Shown: positions 1 to 7,410 of the stretch, piece by piece
How positions within the stretch are numbered: position 1 is the stretch's first letter
How the letters are laid out: each line of letters begins with the position of its first letter
Assembly (NCBI RefSeq): GCF_004123805.1
Contig: NZ_RWJX01000032.1
Location: forward strand, 1 to 44,693
DNA length: 44,693 nt
From: Cellulomonas endophytica
Lineage (GTDB): Bacteria; Actinomycetota; Actinomycetes; Actinomycetales; Cellulomonadaceae
Direction: 5' to 3'
Notes under the pieces: model-generated
What the model was told of the DNA's origin: nothing
The model's database searches: none
Seen by the model: the letters and a program-made list of their open reading frames with translations, nothing else
Made by a program: the position numbers and the translations under genes

Positions 1-101
1 GCGGAGGCCGCGGCGCCCGTCCCGGTGCGCGGCGGCGGCGCGACCCGCTCGGGGGCGGGGCCGGCGGCACCGGAGCCGGCGGCGGCGGGCGCGGTGCTCA
101 C
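1..101 (-). CDS. N-terminal fragment of an unidentified protein (runs off left edge)
   Basis: A GTG at 99-101 on the minus strand follows a good ribosome-binding site (GGGGAGGTCCGC) and opens a frame that continues past the window edge. Only about 33 residues are visible: an Ala/Gly/Pro-rich, probably disordered N-terminus beginning VSTAPAAAGSG. A further in-frame ATG at 180-182 exists but has no purine-rich sequence before it, so I prefer the GTG. No family can be named from this fragment. Confidence 0.4.
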   Translation of the reverse strand, partial: MSTAPAAAGSGAAGPAPERVAPPPRTGTGAAAS

Positions 102-289
102 GCGGACCTCCCCGGCCTGTCGGTCCCCCGACGGCACGCGGTCCCCGCCGCCGTCGGCGCCGGAGGCTCCGGCGCCCGCCATCGTAGGGGGGCGACCGGC
201 ACGGTCGAGCCCCCGCGTCCGGAGGCGGTCACGGCCCGCGGCGGGCCTCGAGGTGGGCCCGCGGGAGGCTCCCCTCCGTACGGCCCGGG

Positions 290-325
290 CGCGCGGCACG
301 GCGCGTGGCACGGCGCGTGGCACGA
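290..325. repeat. Three copies of a 12-bp tandem repeat
   Basis: The unit CGCGTGGCACGG occurs three times in a row with one change in the first copy and one in the last. It lies in the roughly 260-bp gap between the clipped left gene and the stop of the flavoprotein gene. I see no coding or hairpin function for it. Confidence 0.6.
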
Positions 326-364
326 CGGTGCGCCGGGCCCCGGGGCGATGGGCGCCGGGGCGGC

Positions 365-1351
365 TCAGACCCCGGCGAGCCGGCGGCCGAGGGCGTCGCC
401 CGAGGCCCATGCGGTGCCGACGGAGGACCGCTCCCCCCACGCGTCGCCGCACACGCCCACGCCGTCCACGAGCCCGGACGTCCCGTCGTGCTGCTCCCCC
501 GGCGCCGAGAACGTCCACCGGTGCGCCACGGCCGCGACCGGCTCCGCCACGAGGCCGAGGGCCGCGCGCACGGCCGCGACCACCGGGGCGACGACCGCGT
601 CCGGGTCCTCCAGGTGCGCCGCGGCGAACGCCGGCACGGTGTGGGCCACCAGCACGGGCGCCCCGTCGCCGCGCCGGTCGCCGTCGTCGGCCACCCACCC
701 GAGGACGTCGGAGTCGTGGACGAAGGCGCCGTGCAGGTCGGCGGGCCAGCTGCGCTCCCCGAAGCGCAGCACGACGGCGATCGCCGGCCGCCACGTGTCG
801 GCCCCGTGCAGCGCGGCGTGCGCGGCCGAGCCCTCCGGCAGGAGACGACGGGCCTGGGGGTCGGGCATCGCGAGCACCGCCGCACGGACGGGGGCGCCGT
901 CGACGGTGACCGCGTGCCCCGCGTCGTCCGCCGGGACGACGGCGGCCACGGTGAGCCCGGCCTCCGGGCGCAGACCCTCCACGAGGTCCTCGACGAGGGC
1001 CCGCAGCCCGCCCGGCGCCGCGTAGCGCACCGGTCCCGTGCGCCGGTCGCGCAGGCCGTCGGGGCCGGCGACGGCGAAGGTGTCGGTCCAGGGCCGTGCG
1101 AGCCCGCGCGCCACCCAGCCGTCGACGACCGCCGCGAACGGCGAGCCCTCCGGGGCCGTGAGGTAGGAGGCCCCCAGGTCGACCACGCGGCCGTCGAGGC
1201 GACGGCTCGCCATGCGGCCGCCCGGGCGGCGGCCCCGGTCGACGAGCCGGACGGGGACCTCCGCCCCGGCGAGGGCGCGGGCGCAGGCGGCACCGGAGAT
1301 GCCGGCCCCCACGACGAGGACGGCGTCGGACGACGCGGGCGGGTGGGTCAC
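365..1351 (-). CDS. Renalase-like FAD-dependent amine oxidase family protein
   Basis: A 328-residue flavoprotein. The N-terminus has the dinucleotide-binding fingerprint VLVVGAGISGAACA (residues 11-24), followed by an acidic strand end and GGRMASRR, the arrangement of the renalase / NAD(P)-binding Rossmann amine-oxidase-like family. The C-terminus has the closing FAD-contact segment (VGVCGDAWG...SVGTAWASGDALG). Renalase-type enzymes oxidise abnormal dihydronicotinamide isomers in some bacteria, but many homologues are uncharacterised, so the substrate is open. No signal peptide or membrane span is seen, so it is likely cytosolic. The GTG at 1349-1351 places the first residue just before the beta-strand, and longer frames upstream are only open because of GC content. 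It is separated from the permease gene on the same strand by a strong hairpin, so it is probably transcribed separately. Confidence 0.75.
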   Translation of the reverse strand: MTHPPASSDAVLVVGAGISGAACARALAGAEVPVRLVDRGRRPGGRMASRRLDGRVVDLGASYLTAPEGSPFAAVVDGWVARGLARPWTDTFAVAGPDGLRDRRTGPVRYAAPGGLRALVEDLVEGLRPEAGLTVAAVVPADDAGHAVTVDGAPVRAAVLAMPDPQARRLLPEGSAAHAALHGADTWRPAIAVVLRFGERSWPADLHGAFVHDSDVLGWVADDGDRRGDGAPVLVAHTVPAFAAAHLEDPDAVVAPVVAAVRAALGLVAEPVAAVAHRWTFSAPGEQHDGTSGLVDGVGVCGDAWGERSSVGTAWASGDALGRRLAGV

Positions 1352-1369
1352 GGCGCGATCCTGCCCGTC

Positions 1370-1399
1370 GACCCCGCCCGGCGCCCGCCGGGCGGGGTC
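1370..1399 (-). terminator. Perfect 13-bp hairpin downstream of the permease gene
   Basis: The arms GACCCCGCCCGGC and GCCGGGCGGGGTC flank a 4-nt GCCC loop. It sits 30 bp beyond the stop codon of the TauE/SafE gene and 18 bp before the flavoprotein start, both on the minus strand. There is no U-run, as is common for GC-rich actinobacterial terminators. Confidence 0.6.
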
Positions 1400-1428
1400 C
1401 GGGCGCGGTCTCCGGTGCCGGGCGGCTC

Positions 1429-2349
1429 TCAGGCCTCGAGCGCCGCCTCGCGCTCGCGCGCCCGCTCGACCTCGACCGCCTCGCGGGAGAGGGCGCGGTG
1501 GGCCCGGACGCTCCAGGTGACGGCCGCCGCCCAGGCGATCCACACGAGCGCGTAGAGGCCGGCCTCCAGGGCGTCGGGCGCGGCGAACCAGTCGCTGCTG
1601 AGGACCGTGCGCAGGTTCGTCAGGACGATCATGCCGCCCACGGCGGACCCCAGGACGCGCGGCGGCACGTGGCGGACGAGCCACGCGGCGATCGGTGCCG
1701 CGACGAGGCCGCCGGCGAGCAGGGCGGACGCCCAGGTCCAGGAGATGCCCTGGGTGCCCAGCGCGAGGAGGAAGCCGCCGCTGGCGGCGACGGCGACGAG
1801 GAACTCGCTCGTGTCGATGGACCCGATGACCTTGCGGGGCTCGAGGCGCCCCGACGCGAGGATCGCGGGCGTGCCGACCGGGCCCCACCCGCCGCCGCCG
1901 GTCGCGTCGACGAAGCCGGCGACGAGCCCGAGGGGGGCGAGGAAGCGCCGGCGCAGCGGCAGCCCGACGCGGTGGGACGGGAGGCCGAGGAAGGTGAAGC
2001 GCCCCAGCACGTACAGGCCCAGGGCCAGCAGGATCAGTGCCATGACGGGCTTGGCCACGTCCGTCGACAGCCAGGACAGGAACGTGGCACCGGCGAAGGC
2101 GCCGACGGCGCCGGGCACGCCGATCCGGCCGACGACCTTCCAGTCGACGTTGCCGAAGCGCCAGTGGGAGATGCCGGAGGCCAGCGTCGTGCCGATCTCG
2201 GCGAGGTGCACCGTCGCGGACGCGGCCGCCGGGTTGAGGCCGAAGGTCAGCAGCAGCGTCGTCGAGGTGACGCCGTAGGCCATGCCGAGGCTGCCGTCGA
2301 CGAGCTGGGCGCCGAGGCCCACGAGGGCGAGGAGGACGAGGGTCTGCAC
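1429..2349 (-). CDS. TauE/SafE (TSUP) family sulfite/anion permease
   Basis: A 306-residue polytopic membrane protein with about eight hydrophobic segments. It opens with the family signature (LGAQLVDGSLGMAYGVTSTT, residues 13-32), repeated as a related half near residues 145-165 (GLVAGFVDATGGGGWGP). TSUP proteins move sulfite, sulfoacetate or related sulfur anions across the cytoplasmic membrane, and the duplicated four-helix halves are typical. The GTG start at 2347-2349 has GGAG seven bases upstream. The exact substrate cannot be read from sequence. However, a long 5' leader with a Cys-codon ORF precedes it (see 2589-2726), which points to sulfur or cysteine control. The transcription unit appears monocistronic, ending at the hairpin 1370-1399. 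Confidence 0.85.
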   Translation of the reverse strand: MQTLVLLALVGLGAQLVDGSLGMAYGVTSTTLLLTFGLNPAAASATVHLAEIGTTLASGISHWRFGNVDWKVVGRIGVPGAVGAFAGATFLSWLSTDVAKPVMALILLALGLYVLGRFTFLGLPSHRVGLPLRRRFLAPLGLVAGFVDATGGGGWGPVGTPAILASGRLEPRKVIGSIDTSEFLVAVAASGGFLLALGTQGISWTWASALLAGGLVAAPIAAWLVRHVPPRVLGSAVGGMIVLTNLRTVLSSDWFAAPDALEAGLYALVWIAWAAAVTWSVRAHRALSREAVEVERAREREAALEA

Positions 2350-2588
2350 GGGGGTCTCCAGGGGGTGCGCCGGCCGCGGGGGGGTGCGGCGACGGGCCCC
2401 GCGGGGGCGGCGGGGCGAGGGCGTCGGACGACCGGCACGAGCCGGGCGCGGCAGCGGTGCTGCAGGGCCCCGCCGGTCAGGACCGGGGGGCGCGGGCGCT
2501 CGGCGGTGGTGTCGTCGACCCCCGGGGCGCCCCGCACGCGGCGGGCCCGGTCAGGTCGTCGTCGGACCGCCGGGCAGGGTGCCGGGGT
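2350..2588 (-). promoter_or_regulatory. Structured 5' leader of the permease mRNA
   Basis: These 239 bases separate the stop of the Cys-rich leader ORF from the permease start and hold no supportable gene. At 2468-2490 there is a GC hairpin (CCCC, bulged G, CCGGT, loop CAGG, ACCGG, GGGG). A smaller one, GCAGC-GGT-GCTGC, lies at 2453-2465. Neither has a U-run. They are candidates for the structures that a stalled ribosome upstream would rearrange. That role is inferred from the leader ORF, not shown. Confidence 0.4.
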
Positions 2589-2726
2589 TCAGCGACAGGG
2601 GCGACAACAGCGGCGCATCGGTGCGCCGGGCTCGACGGGCGTGGCACCCGGAGCGGTGAGAGGAGAAGCGGCAGCGGCCGGGGCGCCCAGGGGCGTCCGA
2701 CGCACGGCGTCGCGGTCTCGGCTCAT
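2589..2726 (-). CDS. Cys-rich leader peptide ORF (45 codons) upstream of the permease
   Basis: A small ORF starting at ATG 2724-2726 and ending MRRCCRPCR-stop. The three Cys codons (2607-2609, 2604-2606, 2595-2597) are all TGT, rare in a genome that prefers TGC. A promoter-like pair (2735-2763) would put the transcription start at or within about two bases of the ATG, so the ORF looks leaderless. Leaderless short ORFs with a terminal Cys cluster are known in mycobacteria as cysteine-responsive attenuators of downstream sulfur genes. A permease of a sulfur-anion family lies next on the same strand. The translation unit could alternatively be just the last nine codons (ATG at 2616-2618). I infer regulation and do not claim a peptide function. 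Confidence 0.55.
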   Translation of the reverse strand: MSRDRDAVRRTPLGAPAAAASPLTAPGATPVEPGAPMRRCCRPCR

Positions 2727-2734
2727 GGGCGAGG

Positions 2735-2763
2735 ACGCTAGGACCCCGTCCACGCCTCGTCCA
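2735..2763 (-). promoter_or_regulatory. Putative promoter for the Cys leader ORF and permease
   Basis: On the minus strand, TGGACG (2758-2763), a 17-bp spacer and TAGCGT (2735-2740) form a plausible -35/-10 pair. The predicted start of transcription falls at about 2726-2728, on the ATG of the leader ORF. Confidence 0.45.
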
Positions 2764-2816
2764 CCGGATGTCCAGCATGCGGCCACCTGGATCCCGGGCG
2801 GAGAGGCCCCGGTGCC

Positions 2817-2913
2817 GGTGTCGCACCTTGCCGTCGGAGTCGCACCGCCAGGTGCGGCACCGACGGCGAAGTGCGACGCCCACGGCCGGGCGGGACGGGC
2901 GAGGTGCGGCACC
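2817..2913. repeat. Cluster of inverted repeats built on GGTGYSGCACC
   Basis: The region 2820-2877 folds into a hairpin with 27-nt arms (four mismatches) and a GCCA loop. Within and beside it the motif GGTG-CG-GCACC or a close variant recurs: 2817-2827, 2836-2846, 2851-2861, 2869-2880 (reverse) and 2903-2913. The exact element GGTGCGGCACC, itself a 5-1-5 palindrome, occurs twice. It lies between the divergent leader-ORF promoter and the 95-aa gene at 3010. It could be an operator cluster or a short interspersed palindromic element. The sequence does not decide. Confidence 0.6.
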
Positions 2914-3009
2914 TACGGGCGGGACGCGCGCCGTGCGGCGTGGACGGCGGCGGGCGGCGCGGCGGGGCGCCCCGGTTGCCGCCGCCGCCGGGACGACGAG
3001 AGTGGGCCC

Positions 3010-3297
3010 ATGGACACCTTCCTCGTCCCCGTCACGTTCCCGGACCTCGACACCGCGAAGCGGGAGACGGCCGCGCTCGTCGCGGCGCTGCGCACGGCGG
3101 GGCTGCACGCCGAGTCCGTCGACGCCCCGACGGACGACGGCGAGGAGGACGCCGGCCGCCCCGACCCCGGGCCCACGACCGTGGAGCTGCACGTGCGCGA
3201 CGAGGGCGAGGCCGCCGTGCGCGAGCGCGTGCGCGAGGTGGCCGAGGGCCGGTTCCCGCCCGGGATGCTGCTGCTCGGCGACCCGGTCCGCCTCTAG
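3010..3297 (+). CDS. Small protein of unknown function (95 aa)
   Basis: The ATG at 3010 follows a purine-rich GAGAGTGGG. The protein begins MDTFLVPVTFPDLDTAKRE and has a beta-alpha-beta-like pattern with a central acidic stretch, ending in PGMLLLGDPVRL. It has no membrane span, Cys cluster or catalytic motif that I recognise. It ends 46 bp before the DNA ligase start on the same strand and may be cotranscribed with it, but a functional link is not shown. Reading this frame from a start further upstream would add over 500 residues of GC-driven non-protein-like sequence, so the short start is chosen. Confidence 0.6.
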   Translation: MDTFLVPVTFPDLDTAKRETAALVAALRTAGLHAESVDAPTDDGEEDAGRPDPGPTTVELHVRDEGEAAVRERVREVAEGRFPPGMLLLGDPVRL

Positions 3298-3343
3298 TCG
3301 CGCGGCCGCCCGGCACCCGCCCGCCGCACCGGTCCCCGCTCCC

Positions 3344-4876
3344 GTGCTCCTCGCCGACCTCGCCGCCACCTCCGAGGCGCTCGCCGCCACGCGATCGCGC
3401 CTGGCCAAGCGGGCGCTCCTCGTCGGGCTGCTGCGCCGCACCGCCCCCGACGAGGTGCCCGTCGTCGCCCGCTACCTCGGCGGCGAGCTGCGCCAGCGCC
3501 GCACGGGGCTGGGCTGGCGGTCGCTGACGGACCTGCCCGCACCGGCCGCGGAGCCCACGCTGGAGGTGCTCGCGGTCGACGCGGCCTTCGGGACGATGGC
3601 CGGGCTCCAGGGCACGGGGTCCGCCACCGCCCGGGGCCGCCTGGCCGCCGACCTCTTCGCCGCGGCGACCGCCTCCGAGCAGCGCCTCCTGCGCGGCCTC
3701 GTCACCGGGGAGCTGCGCCAGGGCGCGCTCGACGCGCTCCTGCTCGACGCCGTCGCCGAGGCCGCCGGCGTGGCGCCCGCCGCGGTCCGCCGTGCGGCGA
3801 TGCTCGCGGGGGCGACGGAACCCGTCGCCGCGGCCGCGCTCGCCGCCGCCGACCCCGCCGCGGCCACCACGGCCCTCGACGCCTTCGGGCTCACGGTCGG
3901 CCGCCCCGTCCGCCCCATGCTGGCCGCCTCGGCCCCCGACGTCGCGACGGCGGTCGCCGGCCTGCCCGACCGGCCCCTCGTCGTCGACGCCAAGCTCGAC
4001 GGCATCCGCGTCCAGGTGCACAAGGACGGGGACGCCGTGAGCGTCTTCACGCGCAGCCTCGACGACATCACGGGCCGGGTGCCCGAGCTCGTCGCGCGGG
4101 TGCGCGCCCTGCCGGCCCGGACGCTCGTGCTCGACGGCGAGGCGCTCGCCCTGGGGCCGGACGGGCGCCCCCGCCCCTTCCAGGAGACCGCCTCCCGCGG
4201 CGCGACCCGCGACGCCGAGCTCGCGGGCGCCGTGACCCTCACCCCCTTCTGGTTCGACGTGCTGCACGCCGACGGCGTCGACCTGCTCGACGAGCCCCTG
4301 CTGCGCCGGCTCGAGGTCCTCGACGCCGTGGCCCCCGGCGACGCCGTGGAGCGGCTCGTCACCACGGACCCCGCGGCGGCGCAGGACGCGTTCGCCGGGT
4401 GGGTCGCCGCGGGCCAGGAGGGCGTGCTCGTCAAGGACGGCACCGCGCCCTACGAGGCCGGGCGCCGCGGCGCCGCCTGGGTGAAGGTCAAGCCCCGGCA
4501 CACGCTCGACCTCGTCGTGCTCGCCGTCGAGCGCGGCTCGGGCCGGCGCCAGGGCCTGCTGTCCAACATCCACCTCGGCGCCCGCGACCCCGCCGGCGGC
4601 TTCGTCATGCTCGGCAAGACCTTCAAGGGCATGACGGACCAGACGCTCGCGTGGCAGACGGAGCGGTTCCGGGAGCTCGCCGTCGACGACGACGGCTGGA
4701 CCGTGCGGCTGCGTCCCGAGCAGGTCGTCGAGATCGCCTTCGACGGCGTGCAGCGCTCCCCGCGGTACCCCGGCGGCGTCGCGCTGCGGTTCGCCCGTGT
4801 CCTGCGCTACCGGGACGACAAGACCCCCGACGAGGCCGACACCCTCGCGACCGTGGTGGCGCTCGCGCCGCGCTGA
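3344..4876 (+). CDS. ligB: ATP-dependent DNA ligase, LigB type
   Basis: The product has 510 residues, about the length of mycobacterial LigB, and can be followed along the whole family pattern. The N-terminal DNA-binding domain begins MLLADLAATSEALAATRSRL and includes GELRQGALDALL. Next come the nucleotidyltransferase core with motif I KLDGIR (Lys217, the residue adenylated by ATP), motif III near LDGEAL, motif IV EGVLVK and motif V AAWVKVKP. The C-terminal OB-fold carries KTFKGMTDQTL and LRPEQVVEIAFDGVQ. It seals nicks using ATP and is additional to the NAD-dependent LigA expected elsewhere. The GTG start at 3344 gives the family N-terminus, and the frame open upstream is not protein-like. 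A 46-bp gap separates it from the 95-aa gene before it. A LigD-like PE-POL protein without ligase domain lies 3 kb away on the other strand. Confidence 0.93.
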   Translation: MLLADLAATSEALAATRSRLAKRALLVGLLRRTAPDEVPVVARYLGGELRQRRTGLGWRSLTDLPAPAAEPTLEVLAVDAAFGTMAGLQGTGSATARGRLAADLFAAATASEQRLLRGLVTGELRQGALDALLLDAVAEAAGVAPAAVRRAAMLAGATEPVAAAALAAADPAAATTALDAFGLTVGRPVRPMLAASAPDVATAVAGLPDRPLVVDAKLDGIRVQVHKDGDAVSVFTRSLDDITGRVPELVARVRALPARTLVLDGEALALGPDGRPRPFQETASRGATRDAELAGAVTLTPFWFDVLHADGVDLLDEPLLRRLEVLDAVAPGDAVERLVTTDPAAAQDAFAGWVAAGQEGVLVKDGTAPYEAGRRGAAWVKVKPRHTLDLVVLAVERGSGRRQGLLSNIHLGARDPAGGFVMLGKTFKGMTDQTLAWQTERFRELAVDDDGWTVRLRPEQVVEIAFDGVQRSPRYPGGVALRFARVLRYRDDKTPDEADTLATVVALAPR

Positions 4877-5211
4877 CCGTTCGCCCGCGCCGCGCCGGCG
4901 CCGGCACCGCCCCGCCCGCCACCCCCGACCCGGACGCGGCCCGCTCCCCCGCGTCCGCTCCGTCGCCTCCGTCGGGTCCGGGCGGTCCGTCCGGTTCGCC
5001 CGGACGGCCGCCGCGGCGTCCCTTCCGGGTGGGTCTGGGGCGGAACGGGCGTCTCGTCGGGTGAACGTGCTGGTCAGGCCTGGGTCGGGGCGGCCGGGCG
5101 GCGCAGGATCTCTCATGTCGCCGACCGGCCGACCGACCAGATGACCAGGCACGACACCGCGAGCGCCCCGCGCCGCGACCCGTCGCCGCCGCACCCGAGA
5201 GGACCCCCCCC
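4877..5211. other. Intergenic region between ligB and the 36-aa microprotein gene
   Basis: This 335-bp stretch holds no supportable gene. It should contain the end of the ligB transcript and a promoter for the microprotein/GGDEF-EAL unit, but I see no clean hairpin or -35/-10 pair. Confidence 0.4.
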
Positions 5212-5322
5212 ATGGACAAGTGGAACGCCGTCAAGAACAGCACCGTCGCCCGCCTGGCCGGGAGCGCCGTCACCCTCACCGCGGTCGCGGCGCTCGCCGG
5301 CGCCGGCTTCAAGTGGATCTGA
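5212..5322 (+). CDS. 36-residue single-span membrane microprotein
   Basis: The ATG at 5212 is preceded by GAGAGGACC. The peptide has a charged, amphipathic N-terminus (MDKWNAVKNSTVARL), one hydrophobic Ala/Val/Leu segment (residues 16-32) and a short FKWI end. It overlaps the start of the GGDEF-EAL gene: the in-frame GTG of that gene at 5313 lies inside the last codons, so translation of the two is probably coupled. I do not recognise a named family. A role in membrane placement or regulation of the cyclic-di-GMP protein, or simply in translational coupling, is inference. Confidence 0.6.
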   Translation: MDKWNAVKNSTVARLAGSAVTLTAVAALAGAGFKWI

Positions 5323-7409
5323 CGGAGCACCACGACGACAGGCCCGGGGCCCCTGCGGGGGTCCCGGGCCCGCCCGCGTTGCTCGTCCCGTACGTCCTGG
5401 CGCTGACGGTCCTGGCCGCCGTCGCCCTCTGCGCCGTCACGGCGACGAACCGCTGGGGGGCGCTCCTGGCCTCGCCCGCGCTCGTGCCCGCGGTGCTCCT
5501 CGGCGCGGCCGCCGTGGCCGGCGAGCTCCGCCCGCTCGCCATCCCCCGCGCCTCGCACGCCCACGAGGCGGTCGCCGTCTCGACCCCGTTCGTGCTGGCG
5601 CTCGTGCCCGTCGCGGGTCTGGGCCCGGCGCTCCTCGTCCAGCTCGCCGCCAGCCTCGCCGACGACCTGCGCCAGCGCCGCGGCCTGCTGAAGACGGCCT
5701 TCAACTCCAGCCAGTACGTCCTGAGCATCTCCGTCTGCGGCGCGGTCCTCGGCGCGCTCGACGGGCGGGGCGTCCTGGACGGCCCCCTCGACGTCGGCCC
5801 GCGTGACCTGCTGCCCCTGCTCGCAGCCGGCCTGGCGATGGTGCTGACGAACCGGCTGCTCGTCGCCGGGGTGGTCGCGGTCGCGTCCGGCGCACCCCTC
5901 CTGCTGGTGCTCCGCGACGACGTCCGGTGGTCGTTCACCTCGCAGGTGGTCCTGCTCTCCCTCGGCGCCCTCGCCGCGGAGCTCGCCGGCACGGGCGTCG
6001 TCGCCCTCGTCCTGCTCTGCCTGCCCGTCGCGGCGATCCACGTGACGACCGCCGTGGCCTACCAGCACGTCCGCGACGCCTCGAAGGACCCGCTCACGGG
6101 CCTGGGCAACCGCGAGCGGCTCTTCGACGAGCTCGAGGCCGCGCTCCGCTCGGGGCGTGACGCCGGGGTCGTCGTGCTCGACCTCGACCACTTCAAGGAC
6201 GTGAACGACAGCCTCGGGCACCCCGTCGGCGACGAGCTGCTCCGTGCGGTGGCGGCCCGCCTCGTCGCGGGGCAGGACCGGGAGCAGGACCGGGAGCAGG
6301 ACCGGGACGCGGTCGTCTGCCGGCTCGGCGGCGACGAGTTCGCCGTCGTCGTGCCGGACGGCGGCCCGGCGGCGGCGGAGGCGGCGGCGCACCGGCTCCA
6401 GGAGGCGCTCCAGGAGCCCGTGCGCATCGGCGCGCTCGAGCTGCTCGTGCGCTCCAGCGCCGGCGTGGCGTCCGCCCCCGACCACGGCGCGGACGCGGCG
6501 ACGCTCGTGAAGAACGCCGACGTCGCGCTCTACCGCGCCAAGCTCGAGCGGGACGGCACGGCGGTCTACTCGCCCGACCTCTCCGTGAACAGCGTCGAGC
6601 GCCTGAGCCTGCTCGCCGACCTGCGGGGCGCGATCGGCACGGGCGACCTCGCCGTGGCCTACCAGCCGCAGGTCGACCTCGCGACGGGCCGGCTGGACGC
6701 GGTCGAGGCCCTCGTGCGCTGGAACCACCCCGTGCTCGGCCCCGTGCCCCCCGACCGCTTCATCCCGCTCGCCGAGAACTCCGGCCTCATCGCCGGGGTC
6801 ACCGCGCACGTGCTCGACACGGGCCTGGCCGCCCTCGCCCGCTGGCGCGCCGACGGCCACGACCTGCGCCTGGCCGTCAACCTCTCGGCGCGGCACCTGT
6901 CCGACCTCGCCCTGCCCGCCCGCGTGACCGCCGCCCTCGCCGCGCACGGCGTCCCGGCCGGCTCGCTCGTCCTCGAGGTCACCGAGACCGGCCTGCTCGC
7001 CGACCCGGCCCGCGCGCAGGAGGTCGTCGCCGCGCTGCGCGCGCTCGGCACCAGCGTGAGCGTCGACGACTACGGCACGGGGCACGCCTCCCTCGGCTAC
7101 CTGCGCGGCCTCGAGGTCGACGAGCTGAAGATCGACCGCTCCTTCGTCGGCGCGATGCTCACGGACGCCACCGACCACGTCATCGTCCGCTCGACGGTCC
7201 AGCTGGCCCACGACCTCGGCCTGCGGGTGGTGGCCGAGGGCATCGAGGACGCGGCCACCGTCGAGGCGCTGCGCACCCTCGGCTGCCGGGTCGGCCAGGG
7301 CTACCACCTGGGCCGGCCCACCACCTCCCAGGAGATCGGCGACCGGCTCGTCGCCGAGCGCCTGCCCCGCGTCCCCACCCAGGCCTCGACCACCCCCGCC
7401 GGAGGCTGA
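5313..7409 (+). CDS. Membrane-bound GGDEF-EAL cyclic-di-GMP enzyme
   Basis: About 698 residues. The N-terminal 240 hold six to eight membrane spans of no recognised sensory family, followed by a GGDEF domain and an EAL domain. The GGDEF part has DLDHFKDVNDSLGH and an intact GGDEF, consistent with diguanylate cyclase activity. An RxxD inhibitory site at the usual five-residue distance is not present. The EAL part has EALVRW, NLSARHL, EVTETGLL, DDYGTGHASLGYL, KIDRSFV and EGIED, so all usual metal and catalytic acids are kept and phosphodiesterase activity is likely. The GTG at 5313 overlaps the microprotein stop by 10 bp and is the best coupled start, but its own ribosome-binding site is weak, so a nearby start remains possible. 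It is followed after one base by the DUF5317 gene, suggesting an operon of microprotein, GGDEF-EAL and DUF5317. Confidence 0.88.
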   Translation: MDLTEHHDDRPGAPAGVPGPPALLVPYVLALTVLAAVALCAVTATNRWGALLASPALVPAVLLGAAAVAGELRPLAIPRASHAHEAVAVSTPFVLALVPVAGLGPALLVQLAASLADDLRQRRGLLKTAFNSSQYVLSISVCGAVLGALDGRGVLDGPLDVGPRDLLPLLAAGLAMVLTNRLLVAGVVAVASGAPLLLVLRDDVRWSFTSQVVLLSLGALAAELAGTGVVALVLLCLPVAAIHVTTAVAYQHVRDASKDPLTGLGNRERLFDELEAALRSGRDAGVVVLDLDHFKDVNDSLGHPVGDELLRAVAARLVAGQDREQDREQDRDAVVCRLGGDEFAVVVPDGGPAAAEAAAHRLQEALQEPVRIGALELLVRSSAGVASAPDHGADAATLVKNADVALYRAKLERDGTAVYSPDLSVNSVERLSLLADLRGAIGTGDLAVAYQPQVDLATGRLDAVEALVRWNHPVLGPVPPDRFIPLAENSGLIAGVTAHVLDTGLAALARWRADGHDLRLAVNLSARHLSDLALPARVTAALAAHGVPAGSLVLEVTETGLLADPARAQEVVAALRALGTSVSVDDYGTGHASLGYLRGLEVDELKIDRSFVGAMLTDATDHVIVRSTVQLAHDLGLRVVAEGIEDAATVEALRTLGCRVGQGYHLGRPTTSQEIGDRLVAERLPRVPTQASTTPAGG
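6273..6308 (+). repeat. Three 12-bp tandem units inside the GGDEF domain
   Basis: CAGGACCGGGAG is repeated three times with one change in the last copy. It encodes a QDRE-QDRE-QDRD stretch just before the GGDEF motif, where an RxxD inhibitory site would normally sit. Confidence 0.8.
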
Positions 7410-7410
7410 C

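Noticed and set aside
25..909. Open frames of 225-416 residues on the plus strand opposite the flavoprotein gene
   Set aside because: Arg/Ala/Pro-rich composition without protein-like pattern; they are antisense shadows of a gene with clear family motifs.
1498..3009. Plus-strand extension of the 95-aa gene to about 600 residues
   Set aside because: It runs antisense through the TauE/SafE gene and has no conserved or hydrophobic pattern; ATG 3010 has a ribosome-binding site.
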